64,000 nucleotides of DNA, from assembly GCF_042676025.1 (NCBI RefSeq), contig NZ_JBHTJP010000002.1, forward strand, positions 1 to 64,000, read 5' to 3'. Below, piece after piece: positions 17,357 to 25,347 of the stretch. A model generated the notes under the pieces. That model was not told the origin of the DNA. It made no database searches and saw only the letters and a list, made by a program, of their open reading frames with translations. Source of the DNA: Salinimicrobium gaetbulicola (GTDB taxonomy: Bacteria > Bacteroidota > Bacteroidia > Flavobacteriales > Flavobacteriaceae). Within the stretch, counting starts at the first letter, position 1. Each line of letters begins with the position of its first letter. The position numbers were made by a program, and so were the translations under genes.

Positions 17357-18073
17357 ATGGATAATTTTCAAATTGAAACCGCTCAAAATATCAGTATAAG
17401 TCAGAATGTGGCTGGAATAGGAGAGCGTATTCTGGCATACTTGATCGACCTGTTGATCATGTTCGCTTATGTGATCACTGTAATCTTGATCTTAGGCAGC
17501 CTTAACCTGAAAGGGCCAGACGAGTGGGTTTTTATGGTTATTATTGGGTTACCCTTGTTTCTGTATTTTCTCTTATGGGAAGCCGGTTGGAATGGCAGGT
17601 CCCCCGGAAAAGCAGCGCTGCATTTAAGAGTGGTAATGCTGGATGGGTCAAAACCTCATCTTTCAAATTACCTGGTGAGGTGGTTACTTAGAATGGTTGA
17701 TATCACCTTTACCAGCGGTAGTGTGGCTGTTATCTCAATCTTGATTACCGGAAAAGGGCAGCGACTGGGAGATCTTGCGGCGGGAACTACAGTGATATCT
17801 GAAAAAGAGAGGTTCGGTTTGCAACACACACTTCTTTATGATCTTCCGGATAATTACACGCCTGTTTACCCGCAGGTAACAATACTATCTGATAAAGATG
17901 TGCAGGAAATTAAGAACCTCTATAAAGAGGCACTTCAAAATTCGAATTTCAGATTGATAAGATCCTTGTCACAAAAAGTTTCCGATTTGCTGGGAGTTAC
18001 TCCCAAAGAGAATGCTTCAGATTTTGTCAAGACAGTGATCATGGATTATAATTATTATACCCAGCAACTATAA
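17357..18073 (+). CDS. RDD-family membrane protein
   Basis: This 238-residue protein starts with a short soluble segment and the RDD signature near residue 25 (GERILAYLIDLLIMFAYV), followed by two more membrane helices, with WNGRSPGKAALHLRVV in the connecting loop. The C-terminal 80 residues are cytoplasmic and helical. It is divergent from spoIIM with only 30 bp between starts, a pairing seen repeatedly beside MoxR/DUF58 genes. RDD proteins have been linked to ion transport or membrane organisation, but no substrate can be read here. It abuts the convergent cyclophilin gene. Confidence 0.88.
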   Translation: MDNFQIETAQNISISQNVAGIGERILAYLIDLLIMFAYVITVILILGSLNLKGPDEWVFMVIIGLPLFLYFLLWEAGWNGRSPGKAALHLRVVMLDGSKPHLSNYLVRWLLRMVDITFTSGSVAVISILITGKGQRLGDLAAGTTVISEKERFGLQHTLLYDLPDNYTPVYPQVTILSDKDVQEIKNLYKEALQNSNFRLIRSLSQKVSDLLGVTPKENASDFVKTVIMDYNYYTQQL

Positions 18074-18802
18074 TTATTCGATGATCTCTACATCTAAATA
18101 AATATTCCGAAGGGGCCATTCGCCTTCATCCACTTCAACTTTGGAGATCTCATCTACCACATCCATACCGTCAATCACCCGGCCAAAAACAGTGTGCTCG
18201 TTATTAAGGTGATGTGCGCCGGTTTCACTTTGCACAATAAAAAATTCAAAAGGAGAAGAAGCTTTTGACACGTTTTGCTCCGCATATTTTGCTGCGGAAA
18301 AAGCACCTCTTACATGTTTATGTCCGGCATCGAACTCACTTGGTATGAGGTAATCTCCTATATAATGCCGTTTTTTATTGGTAGAAGGGTTGTCTGAATT
18401 TCCACCCTGAATTACAAACCCATCGGCCACCCGATGGAAAAAGGTCTCATCAAAATAGTCATTTTTCACCAGCAGGATGAAATTGGCTCGGTGAAGAGGG
18501 GTGTCATGAAATAGTTCTACTTCAATATTACCAAAACGGGTAATGATCCTTATTTTATCTTCGGGGTTCTCTTTACCATACTCGGTTAGGTAGGGGATTA
18601 ATTCTTCCTGTACCAAAAGTGGGCCTTTGGGGCGTGATTTTTTTTTCTCCTTTTTAACTTCTTTCTTCTCTATTGTATCTGCAGATTCATTTTTTTCCGT
18701 TACTTCAGTAGTAGTTGCAGGTGCCTTTTCTAAAGAGGATTTCTTATCTTCACAAGCTGTTAGTAGAAGAACCGAGCAGACGATTAATAGAACGCGTGTC
18801 AT
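18074..18802 (-). CDS. Cyclophilin-type peptidyl-prolyl isomerase lipoprotein
   Basis: This 242-residue protein has a lipobox (LLTAC, Cys17), so it is probably a lipid-anchored periplasmic foldase. A charged Lys/Glu-rich linker spans about 20-65. The cyclophilin domain begins near residue 80 and contains FFHRVADGFVIQGG and the tail GRVIDGMDVVDEISKVEVD. The active-site Arg of FHRV is present. Its start codon shares bases with the start of the divergent Nudix gene (CATG at 18800-18803). Confidence 0.92.
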   Translation of the reverse strand: MTRVLLIVCSVLLLTACEDKKSSLEKAPATTTEVTEKNESADTIEKKEVKKEKKKSRPKGPLLVQEELIPYLTEYGKENPEDKIRIITRFGNIEVELFHDTPLHRANFILLVKNDYFDETFFHRVADGFVIQGGNSDNPSTNKKRHYIGDYLIPSEFDAGHKHVRGAFSAAKYAEQNVSKASSPFEFFIVQSETGAHHLNNEHTVFGRVIDGMDVVDEISKVEVDEGEWPLRNIYLDVEIIE

Positions 18803-19442
18803 GGATTTTGATAAATTTCTGAATAGAAGTTCGAAATTAAGAAAAATAAAACTTCCCGGAGAGGAGGCACATTATAAATTGGCCCCAATGTTCCGGTTTC
18901 GGGAATTGGAAAAGATCGATCTGGATAAAAAGAAGGCGAAACAGGCTGCGGTTATGTCTGTTTTCTATCCGGGATCAAAAGACGAGACCAAATTTGTCCT
19001 TATTCTGCGGAAGACCTATAAAGGAGTTCATTCTAACCAGGTAGGGTTCCCGGGCGGAAGGGTAGAGAAAGGTGATATAGATCTTATGCATACCGCATTA
19101 AGAGAAACTGAAGAGGAAGTTGGGATCCCAAGAAATGAGGTGCAGATCATTAAAGAATTGACTAAATTATATATTCCTCCCAGTAATTTTTGGGTGCATC
19201 CTTATCTGGGCATAATGGAAAAAACCCCGATCCTGGTTCCCCAGGAAACCGAAGTGGAAGCTGTTTTAGAAATAGACGTAGATGAATTTTTAAGCGATTC
19301 CTGCATGATACGACAAACGTTATCAACTTCTTACGCCAAGAATGTCGAGGTGCCTGCCTTTTTATTAGGTGGACACGTAGTGTGGGGTGCAACGGCAATG
19401 ATGCTCAGTGAAATGAAAGATATTTTAAAGCAGGCACTGTAA
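18801..19442 (+). CDS. Nudix hydrolase, CoA pyrophosphatase type
   Basis: This 213-residue enzyme matches the CoA/acyl-CoA diphosphatase group (NudL/YeaB-like). An upstream arm LRKTYKGVHSNQVGFPGGRVE corresponds to the CoA-specific motif. The Nudix box continues to RETEEEVGI with the metal-binding glutamates intact. I chose the ATG at 18801 because the frame further upstream reads through the antisense of the cyclophilin gene and gives low-complexity sequence. That start overlaps the divergent start codon at the same CATG. Its substrate would be CoA or damaged CoA esters. Confidence 0.88.
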   Translation: MDFDKFLNRSSKLRKIKLPGEEAHYKLAPMFRFRELEKIDLDKKKAKQAAVMSVFYPGSKDETKFVLILRKTYKGVHSNQVGFPGGRVEKGDIDLMHTALRETEEEVGIPRNEVQIIKELTKLYIPPSNFWVHPYLGIMEKTPILVPQETEVEAVLEIDVDEFLSDSCMIRQTLSTSYAKNVEVPAFLLGGHVVWGATAMMLSEMKDILKQAL

Positions 19443-19455
19443 CTGCAGAAATAAG

Positions 19456-19463
19456 TATCTTTG
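19456..19463 (+). promoter_or_regulatory. Bacteroidota -7 box (TATCTTTG) for plsC
   Basis: An exact TAnnTTTG match lies 24 bp before the plsC ATG, with an A/G-rich stretch (AAGGGA) just ahead of the start. No convincing -33 TTTG is visible. Confidence 0.55.
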
Positions 19464-19487
19464 GAACTTGAAAAAATGTAAGGGAAT

Positions 19488-20291
19488 ATGGGATTATTCA
19501 AAAAGAATCCTTTTGGACATTATTTGATTTTTAAGAAGTGGATTATCCGTTTATTCGGATTGCTTTCGCACAGACGATATCGTGGGTTTAACGAACTTAA
19601 GATTGAAGGGTCGGAAATCATTAAAAACTTACCCGATAATAACGTACTTTTTGTTTCTAACCATCAAACCTATTTTGCCGATGTGACGGCGATGTTCCAT
19701 GTGTTCAACGCAGCTCTAAGCGGTAGGGTAGATTCCATTAAGAATGTGGGCTACTTATGGCAGCCCAAGTTGAATATTTACTATGTGGCCGCTAAGGAGA
19801 CCATGAAGGCAGGCTTACTTACCAGATTAATGGCATATGCCGGGGCAATCACTGTTGAAAGAACCTGGCGTGAAAAAGGAAAAGAGGTGCAGCGCGAAGT
19901 AAATCCTCATGACACTGAAAATATTGGTGTTGCCTTGGAAGACGGGTGGGTGATCACTTTTCCGCAGGGAACTACCAAGCCGTTTAAACCTATTAGAAAA
20001 GGAACTGCTCATATTATCAAGAATCATAAACCTATCGTGATCCCAATTGTGATCGATGGATTTAGGCGATCATTTGATAAAAAAGGTCTTCGTATCAAAA
20101 AAAGAGGAATTCTTCAGTCTTTTCAGATCAAAGAACCATTGGAGTTTGATTATGAAAATGAAAGTATCGAAGAGATCGTAGAAAAGCTGGAATACGCTAT
20201 TGAGCAACACCCGTCATTTTTGAAGGTTATTCCACAAGAAGAGTTGGAAGCTATGGAGGCTTTGAATAAGACACGACAGTGGGAATACTAG
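19488..20291 (+). CDS. plsC: 1-acyl-sn-glycerol-3-phosphate acyltransferase family protein
   Basis: This 267-residue PlsC-type acyltransferase should acylate lysophosphatidic acid at the inner membrane. Motif I reads N58-H59-QTYFA-D65, giving H-x5-D instead of the usual H-x4-D. Motif III is FPQGTTKP, where most family members have EGTR, and the later proline motif (PIVIPIVIDGFRRSF) is also present. It follows the Nudix gene by 45 bp but has its own promoter-like box. The motif spacing may be a lineage feature, so the acyl acceptor is less certain. Confidence 0.85.
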   Translation: MGLFKKNPFGHYLIFKKWIIRLFGLLSHRRYRGFNELKIEGSEIIKNLPDNNVLFVSNHQTYFADVTAMFHVFNAALSGRVDSIKNVGYLWQPKLNIYYVAAKETMKAGLLTRLMAYAGAITVERTWREKGKEVQREVNPHDTENIGVALEDGWVITFPQGTTKPFKPIRKGTAHIIKNHKPIVIPIVIDGFRRSFDKKGLRIKKRGILQSFQIKEPLEFDYENESIEEIVEKLEYAIEQHPSFLKVIPQEELEAMEALNKTRQWEY

Positions 20292-20747
20292 CTACTTCTT
20301 AATGAAAAGCATCTTGTTCTTTTCTTTTGCTCTTCGGTCCAGGTAGGCGCCAAGGCCAAGACCCAGGAACATTCCAAAAGGCAAGCCTAAGCCTAAAAAA
20401 ACAACCTTTCCGGTAAGGATGAAAATTATAAAACCAGCGGGGATACCAAATATGACAGTTCCCAAAGGTAGCCATAGTCCTGTGTAATAATTCCGGTGAA
20501 CTATTCCCAGATCTTTTTGAAGTATCTTTAGGATCTTACGTCTTGATTTTTCGATCTCCTTCAAATATCCTCGTGCTGACCTATCCCACGAATTAAGGTT
20601 AGTAATGATCTTTCCTATTTTTTGCTCTACATCGGGAGAAATATCTTTGTGACTGATCTCAGAAAGTAAAAACTGAAAATCTCTTATGGGTCCTGAATCT
20701 TTATCCGGGACAATGACCTTCACCTTTAATTCTGAAATCTTTATCAT
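20292..20747 (-). CDS. Membrane protein downstream of ECF sigma gene
   Basis: This 151-residue protein is of no family I can name. The first 85 residues are soluble and helical, rich in Lys/Asp/Glu, and are followed by two hydrophobic helices (LPLGTVIFGIPAGFIIFIL and VVFLGLGLPFGMFLGLGLGAYL) and a basic tail. It is the third gene after an ECF sigma factor, 9 bp from the second, and abuts the convergent acyltransferase gene. Its position suggests a part in the sigma circuit, but no anti-sigma motif is visible. Confidence 0.78.
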   Translation of the reverse strand: MIKISELKVKVIVPDKDSGPIRDFQFLLSEISHKDISPDVEQKIGKIITNLNSWDRSARGYLKEIEKSRRKILKILQKDLGIVHRNYYTGLWLPLGTVIFGIPAGFIIFILTGKVVFLGLGLPFGMFLGLGLGAYLDRRAKEKNKMLFIKK

Positions 20748-20756
20748 CTGATTAGT

Positions 20757-21395
20757 TCAAACTTCAAGTTTTTTAAGCTCTTTGTAATTACGCTTTAATC
20801 GCTTGAGAAGTATTCCGTAGATAAGCTTATAGAACAGCCAGAGAGCACAAAGGAACACACCCATGACAACTACGAAAGCCAAGGTGATTTTCACCCAATC
20901 CATGGTTTCGAAGGTGTATTTTGAAGTTTCTTCCACCTGTGTAACCATTTGATGATTAGCGAGAGTGAAATAAACATATACTAGAGATGAAATACCTGAA
21001 GAGATCAAGACAAACGCGATATAGGATTTAACCGTTCTCCTGGTATGAATTATATTTCCCATAAGAGTCACAGCATCATCGGTAGAGGATATCTTTTGGT
21101 AATTTCTGTAAAACCTGTAGATAAAATAAAAGGTTATACTGTAACTAAATATATATAAGCCAATAGTAAATTCTTTTAATTGTATTTTTTCCATATCTGC
21201 CCAGTAATCACCATCGGCGATAAAAATACTTAGCAGGGTAGAAAGTAGGAGTTCAAGGATACTTATCACAAAGATCCATTTCACAATAGACGAAGATTTC
21301 TTCCAAAGCATTTGGTAGATCTGGTCGTAGGATAGCCTTGGAAGATTTTCTTCCTGCTTTTTCCAGTTCTGTTTTAAAAATTCTAATTCATCCAT
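20757..21395 (-). CDS. Membrane protein, candidate anti-sigma partner
   Basis: This 212-residue protein has a short N-terminal cytoplasmic segment (MDELEFLKQNWKKQEENLPR) and about four membrane helices with a basic C-terminus. It starts 4 bp after the ECF sigma gene, the usual place for an anti-sigma factor. It lacks the H-x3-C-x2-C zinc motif of classical anti-sigma domains. Similar proteins accompany ECF sigma genes throughout flavobacteria, so a sigma-sequestering role for the N-terminus is a reasonable inference. Confidence 0.78.
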   Translation of the reverse strand: MDELEFLKQNWKKQEENLPRLSYDQIYQMLWKKSSSIVKWIFVISILELLLSTLLSIFIADGDYWADMEKIQLKEFTIGLYIFSYSITFYFIYRFYRNYQKISSTDDAVTLMGNIIHTRRTVKSYIAFVLISSGISSLVYVYFTLANHQMVTQVEETSKYTFETMDWVKITLAFVVVMGVFLCALWLFYKLIYGILLKRLKRNYKELKKLEV

Positions 21396-21399
21396 CCTT

Positions 21400-21894
21400 T
21401 TACGGATTTAATACTTTTTTTAGGGCACTTTTAATTCTGTTCATTTTTACCCTGGCATTCACTTCAGAAATACCAAGAGTAGACGATATTTCTTTATAAG
21501 ACTGATCTTCCAGGTAAAGAAAAACCAGAGCTTTGTCAATATCATTTAATTCTTTTACAGCTTTGTACATTAACTTAAGCTGTTGTTCAGTTTCATCATT
21601 GTATTCGTGAGCTTTAATCTTAAAACTTATATCATCAATATTCTGGGTCCTGATCTCTCGTTTTGATTTTCTGTATAAAGTGATCGCGGTATTCAGTGCC
21701 ACTCTATACATCCAGGTACTGAACTTGGAATCTCCCCTGAATTTAGGATAAGCTTTCCATAGCTGTATGGTTATCTCTTGAAAAAGGTCATTGTGAGCAT
21801 CCTGATCATTGGTGTACATTCTGCAAATCTTATGCACAATGTTCTGATTCTGCTCAAGATTACTCACGAATTGATGTTCCAGTTCTTTCTTCAC
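21400..21894 (-). CDS. ECF-type RNA polymerase sigma factor
   Basis: This 164-residue sigma-70 family member has region 2 at about 15-80 (DAHNDLFQEITIQLWKAYPKFRG, then FSTWMYRVALNTAITLYRK) and region 4 at about 110-160 (DKALVFLYLEDQSYKEISSTLGI followed by the helix-turn-helix end EVNARVKMNRIKSALKKVL). Regions 1 and 3 are absent, as in ECF factors. It is first in a three-gene unit with two membrane proteins that may control it. Its target regulon cannot be read from the sequence. Confidence 0.92.
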   Translation of the reverse strand: MKKELEHQFVSNLEQNQNIVHKICRMYTNDQDAHNDLFQEITIQLWKAYPKFRGDSKFSTWMYRVALNTAITLYRKSKREIRTQNIDDISFKIKAHEYNDETEQQLKLMYKAVKELNDIDKALVFLYLEDQSYKEISSTLGISEVNARVKMNRIKSALKKVLNP

Positions 21895-21989
21895 AATGAT
21901 GATTAGTCTCCTATTTGTAGTTCATTCTGCTTTCTTGTTACAAAAAGCTTAAAATTATTTTCACGTACGGTCACTTCTATTGAAAAGAA

Positions 21990-21997
21990 TAACTTTG
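21990..21997 (+). promoter_or_regulatory. Bacteroidota -7 box (TAACTTTG) for ndh
   Basis: An exact TAnnTTTG match ends 19 bp before the ndh ATG, in the divergent gap with the ECF gene. No clear -33 element was seen. Confidence 0.5.
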
Positions 21998-22016
21998 AGA
22001 AAATAACTTATTTGCC

Positions 22017-23327
22017 ATGAATATACCTATTTCTGAGAATCCCCGAGTTGTTATTGTTGGAGGAGGCTTCGCCGGAATCTCAATCGCTAAAAGATTATTA
22101 AAGCAAAAGTTACAGGTTATTCTACTGGACAGGCATAATTACCACACATTTCAGCCATTACTATATCAGGTCTCAACATCAGGTCTGGAGCCCGACTCTA
22201 TAGCTTATCCCCTTCGGAAGATCACCCGGCGGAGTAAGGATGGCTATTTCCGCCTTACCGAAGTAGAGAGGATATTACCAGAAGAGAATAAGATTCAAAC
22301 CTCTATAGGTGAACTTTCTTATGATTACCTGGTTCTGGCTACAGGCTCAAAAACAAACTTCTTCGGAAATAAAAGCGTGGAAGATAACGCCATGTGGATG
22401 AAAACCATTCCGCAGGCGTTGAACATAAGAAGTCTTATTCTTGAGAACCTGGAACAAGCAGTGATCACAGAAGATCCAGCCGTCCGGAAGTGTTTGCTCA
22501 ATTTTGTGGTGGCAGGAGCAGGGCCAACCGGCGTCGAACTATGCGGTGCCATTGCTGAGGTAAGAAATCACATAGTTCCCCGGGATTTCAGAGACCTTGA
22601 TCCTAATGAAATTGAAATTCACTTGATAGAAGGACTGGATCGGGTACTCCCGCCTATGAGTGAAAAAGCTTCAAAAGAGGCAGATAGGTTCTTAAAGGAG
22701 TTGGGAGTCGAGATCCATCTTAACACTATGGTTCAAGGATATGACGGAAAGAAAGTGTCTACAAATAAAGAAGGTCTTAGTTTTGATACCGCCACTTTCA
22801 TTTGGGCCGCCGGAGTGTCTGGTGCCCCGGTAAAAGGGCTTAAGGCTTCGGCCTTGATAGAAAAGGCGGGAAGATATGAGGTCAATGTCTTCAATCAGGT
22901 GAACGGTTATGAGAATATTTTTGCGATAGGGGATATAGCGTTAATGAAGAATGAAAAATATCCAAAAGGTCACCCCATGGTCGCCCAGCCAGCAATACAA
23001 CAGGGGAGACACTTGGCTAAGAATATAAAGAGACTTATCAGGAAAGAAAAACTTATTCCTTTTGAGTATAACGATAAGGGAACTATGGCTACCGTGGGAA
23101 GAAATAAGGCGGTGGTAGATCTTGGGAAAATGAAATTTGGGGGCTTCTTTGCCTGGTTCCTTTGGATGTTCATCCATTTATATTTCCTTGTAGGCTTTAG
23201 GAACAGGATTGTGACATTCTTTAATTGGATCTACAATTATATCAACTTTGATAAAGCGTCTAGATTAATTATTCGACCTTTTAAAAGCAACAGGGAAAAC
23301 CTCGAAGTGGATCAGAAGAAAGTTTAG
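22017..23327 (+). CDS. ndh: Type II NADH dehydrogenase (NAD(P)/FAD oxidoreductase)
   Basis: This 436-residue flavoprotein should pass electrons from NADH to menaquinone without pumping protons. The FAD-binding fold starts VVIVGGGFAGISIAKRL (GGGFAG at 15-20), and a second dinucleotide fold has VAGAGPTGVELCGAIAE. The C-terminal FAD motif is YENIFAIGDIA. A hydrophobic, aromatic C-terminal stretch (FAWFLWMFIHLYFLVGF) is the membrane-attachment region typical of NDH-2. It is a single gene with its own promoter-like box and a terminator shared with sodC. Confidence 0.93.
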   Translation: MNIPISENPRVVIVGGGFAGISIAKRLLKQKLQVILLDRHNYHTFQPLLYQVSTSGLEPDSIAYPLRKITRRSKDGYFRLTEVERILPEENKIQTSIGELSYDYLVLATGSKTNFFGNKSVEDNAMWMKTIPQALNIRSLILENLEQAVITEDPAVRKCLLNFVVAGAGPTGVELCGAIAEVRNHIVPRDFRDLDPNEIEIHLIEGLDRVLPPMSEKASKEADRFLKELGVEIHLNTMVQGYDGKKVSTNKEGLSFDTATFIWAAGVSGAPVKGLKASALIEKAGRYEVNVFNQVNGYENIFAIGDIALMKNEKYPKGHPMVAQPAIQQGRHLAKNIKRLIRKEKLIPFEYNDKGTMATVGRNKAVVDLGKMKFGGFFAWFLWMFIHLYFLVGFRNRIVTFFNWIYNYINFDKASRLIIRPFKSNRENLEVDQKKV

Positions 23328-23331
23328 GAAT

Positions 23332-23360
23332 AAAAAAAGCGGCTCATTGCCGCTTTTTTT
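23332..23360. terminator. Bidirectional terminator between ndh and sodC
   Basis: Arms GCGGC (23339-23343) and GCCGC (23349-23353), flanked by A7 and T7, give a U tract on both strands between convergent genes. Confidence 0.88.
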
Positions 23361-23377
23361 ATTTGTTTTCGTGAGAA

Positions 23378-23977
23378 CTATTCAACGTCCTTGATAACAC
23401 CACAACCAATTCTTGTACCGGCAGCACCACTAGGTTGAGAAGTGAAATCATCAACACCATCATGTACGATGACAGCCTTACCTATAATATTCTTTTTATC
23501 GTCATCACAACCAATACACCATTGGTCTGTTGTGAAAGTTATACTTCCTTTTCCTTCTGCATTTACATCAAAATTTCCAATGTCTCCGCGGTGATATCCT
23601 TTTTGGCTTCCCCACTCGCCGTGATCTTCAAAAGTTGGATTCCAGTGTCCTCCTGCGGAAGTTCCGTCCTCAGCAGAACAATCGGCTTTTTCATGAAGGT
23701 GAATAGCATGCATACCTTCTTTAAGTCCGGTAAACTCAGCCGTCATAGTCACCTCTTCATTCTCCTGGGTAAAAGTCACGGTACCTGTAAGATCGCTTCC
23801 GCTTTTTGGCTCCATTTGAACTTTTAACTCAAGAACTTCTTCTTCAACCTCCTCAACATTTTCCTGGGTAAGATCTGTGTTCTCATCTACTCTTTCTTCG
23901 GGAGTAGTATTCTCATTTTTACAACCGGTGAAAATCAAAGCAGCTGAAAATATTGCTGATAAATAAATACGTTTCAT
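23378..23977 (-). CDS. sodC: Cu/Zn superoxide dismutase lipoprotein
   Basis: This 199-residue protein is exported (signal peptide, lipobox TGC with Cys19) and probably anchored outside the cytoplasm. An acidic linker spans about 24-48. The SOD core has the copper-site H-x-H in HAIHLHE, the zinc loop around DHGEWGSQKGYHRGDIGNF, the later copper His in VIVHDGVDD, and the closing GTRIGCGVI. The conserved disulfide cysteines are present, and an extra Cys pair (WCIGC) lies in a loop. It would dismutate superoxide in the periplasm, and its pairing with the respiratory ndh gene is suggestive. Confidence 0.93.
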   Translation of the reverse strand: MKRIYLSAIFSAALIFTGCKNENTTPEERVDENTDLTQENVEEVEEEVLELKVQMEPKSGSDLTGTVTFTQENEEVTMTAEFTGLKEGMHAIHLHEKADCSAEDGTSAGGHWNPTFEDHGEWGSQKGYHRGDIGNFDVNAEGKGSITFTTDQWCIGCDDDKKNIIGKAVIVHDGVDDFTSQPSGAAGTRIGCGVIKDVE

Positions 23978-24066
23978 AGATATTTTAATTAGTTAGTGCG
24001 ACTAAAGTATAGAGATTGGCGACATTTGCCAAAAAATTAAGTATTGCTTAACAATGAAATCGGTTT

Positions 24067-25281
24067 CTATTTTTTAGATAATTTGGTGTTGATGGTGATC
24101 TTGTTGCTAAGCGTTTTATGGACCGGACATTTATCGGCTATTTCCAAAACCTTCTTTTGTTGTTCCTCGTCCAGATTTCCTTCCAAAACTATTTGCCTTT
24201 CAAAAACATCAATTTTTGAAGTGTTCCGGTCGCAGTTCTCACAATCCTCAAGGTGCTCTTTATTGTGGTTGACGTGAGTTTCTACATTTACGAGCGGCCA
24301 TTTTTTGCGTCTTACATACATTTGAATTGTCATGGAGGTACAGGAAGCCAGCGCTGCTGAAAGGAAATCATAAGGATTAGGCCCAAAATCATTTCCACCG
24401 AATTTTTCCGGTTCATCTGCAATAAAATAATGTTTTCCCGATTTTAACTGAGTTGTGTATCCTTCCTCCCCTAGATTGGCCACTACCTGATGTGATGTTC
24501 TCAGTTCTTCTTTCTTTGGAATGTTGAGGTATTTTGAGGCCCAGGCCGCAATAACTTTACCGGCATATTGAGAATCTTCTTTCTTTGAGAGCAAATGATC
24601 AGCATTATCCAACGAAATAAAACTTTTAGGGTGTCTTGCGGCACGATATAGTTCTTCTGCATTCTTGATATCTACCACGGTGTCTTGCGGGGAATGGAGT
24701 ATCAAAAAGGAAGCGTCTATCTTAGAAATAAGATCACCCATATCCTGGGTTTTAAGATCATTCAGGAAATGTTCTTTAATAGTAAAATCTCTACCACCTA
24801 CATTTACTCTAGCTTTACCGTTTGCCTGTATCTCTTCTAATTCAGAGCGCAGTATGTGGGTAACATGTTGTGGAGAGGATGGAGCGTTTATTGTGGCGAT
24901 AGCCCTTACCGTTGGAATTTGACTTGCAGCAACTATGACTGCGGCTCCTCCTAAAGAGTGACCGATCAACAGGGAAGGAGCTGAATGTTCCTTTTCTAAA
25001 TAAGAAGCTGCCGCAACAAGATCTTCAACATTTCCGGAAAAATTTGTCTCAGAAAATTCGCCTTCGCTATCACCCAACCCCGTAAAATCAAACCGAAGCA
25101 CTCCGAAGCCATTTTCAGATAGTGCCCTTGCAATGTTTTTTACTGCAAAAAAATTTTTATTACAGGTGAAACAGTGGGCAAAAAGCACAAAACTATGCGG
25201 TTCCTGGTTCAGGGGGAGTTCCAGGTACCCTGAAAGTTCGTCTCCTTCAGGATTAGGGAAAAATATTTTCTTGTAATTCAT
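24067..25281 (-). CDS. Alpha/beta hydrolase - OsmC fusion protein
   Basis: This 404-residue protein joins two domains. Residues 1 to about 255 are an alpha/beta hydrolase with nucleophile elbow GHSLGG (Ser109), an acid loop HSPQDTVVDI and the His in DNADHLL. Residues of about 265-404 form an OsmC/Ohr-like domain with its two cysteines in ALASCTSMTI and DKCPVHKTL, which reduce organic peroxides in that family. Such fusions are known in proteobacteria and flavobacteria. The hydrolase may release acyl or peroxide substrates for the OsmC part, but the substrate is unknown. Confidence 0.92.
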   Translation of the reverse strand: MNYKKIFFPNPEGDELSGYLELPLNQEPHSFVLFAHCFTCNKNFFAVKNIARALSENGFGVLRFDFTGLGDSEGEFSETNFSGNVEDLVAAASYLEKEHSAPSLLIGHSLGGAAVIVAASQIPTVRAIATINAPSSPQHVTHILRSELEEIQANGKARVNVGGRDFTIKEHFLNDLKTQDMGDLISKIDASFLILHSPQDTVVDIKNAEELYRAARHPKSFISLDNADHLLSKKEDSQYAGKVIAAWASKYLNIPKKEELRTSHQVVANLGEEGYTTQLKSGKHYFIADEPEKFGGNDFGPNPYDFLSAALASCTSMTIQMYVRRKKWPLVNVETHVNHNKEHLEDCENCDRNTSKIDVFERQIVLEGNLDEEQQKKVLEIADKCPVHKTLSNKITINTKLSKK

Positions 25282-25300
25282 AATGAGATTAATTGAATGG

Positions 25301-25330
25301 AAAAAAGGGAAACCGCCGGGGTTTCCCTTT
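25301..25330 (-). terminator. Terminator after the PRC-barrel gene
   Basis: Arms AAAGGGAAACC (25304-25314) and GGTTTCCCTTT (25320-25330) pair perfectly. On the minus strand the hairpin ends in a T6 run, fitting the gene that stops at 25348. Confidence 0.85.
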
Positions 25331-25347
25331 ATAGTACTTCAGGGCAG

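Noticed and set aside
18627..18800. Upstream extension of the Nudix gene
   Set aside because: The frame is open but reads the antisense of the cyclophilin linker as a low-complexity Ser/Phe/Val sequence; the Nudix family starts near 18801.
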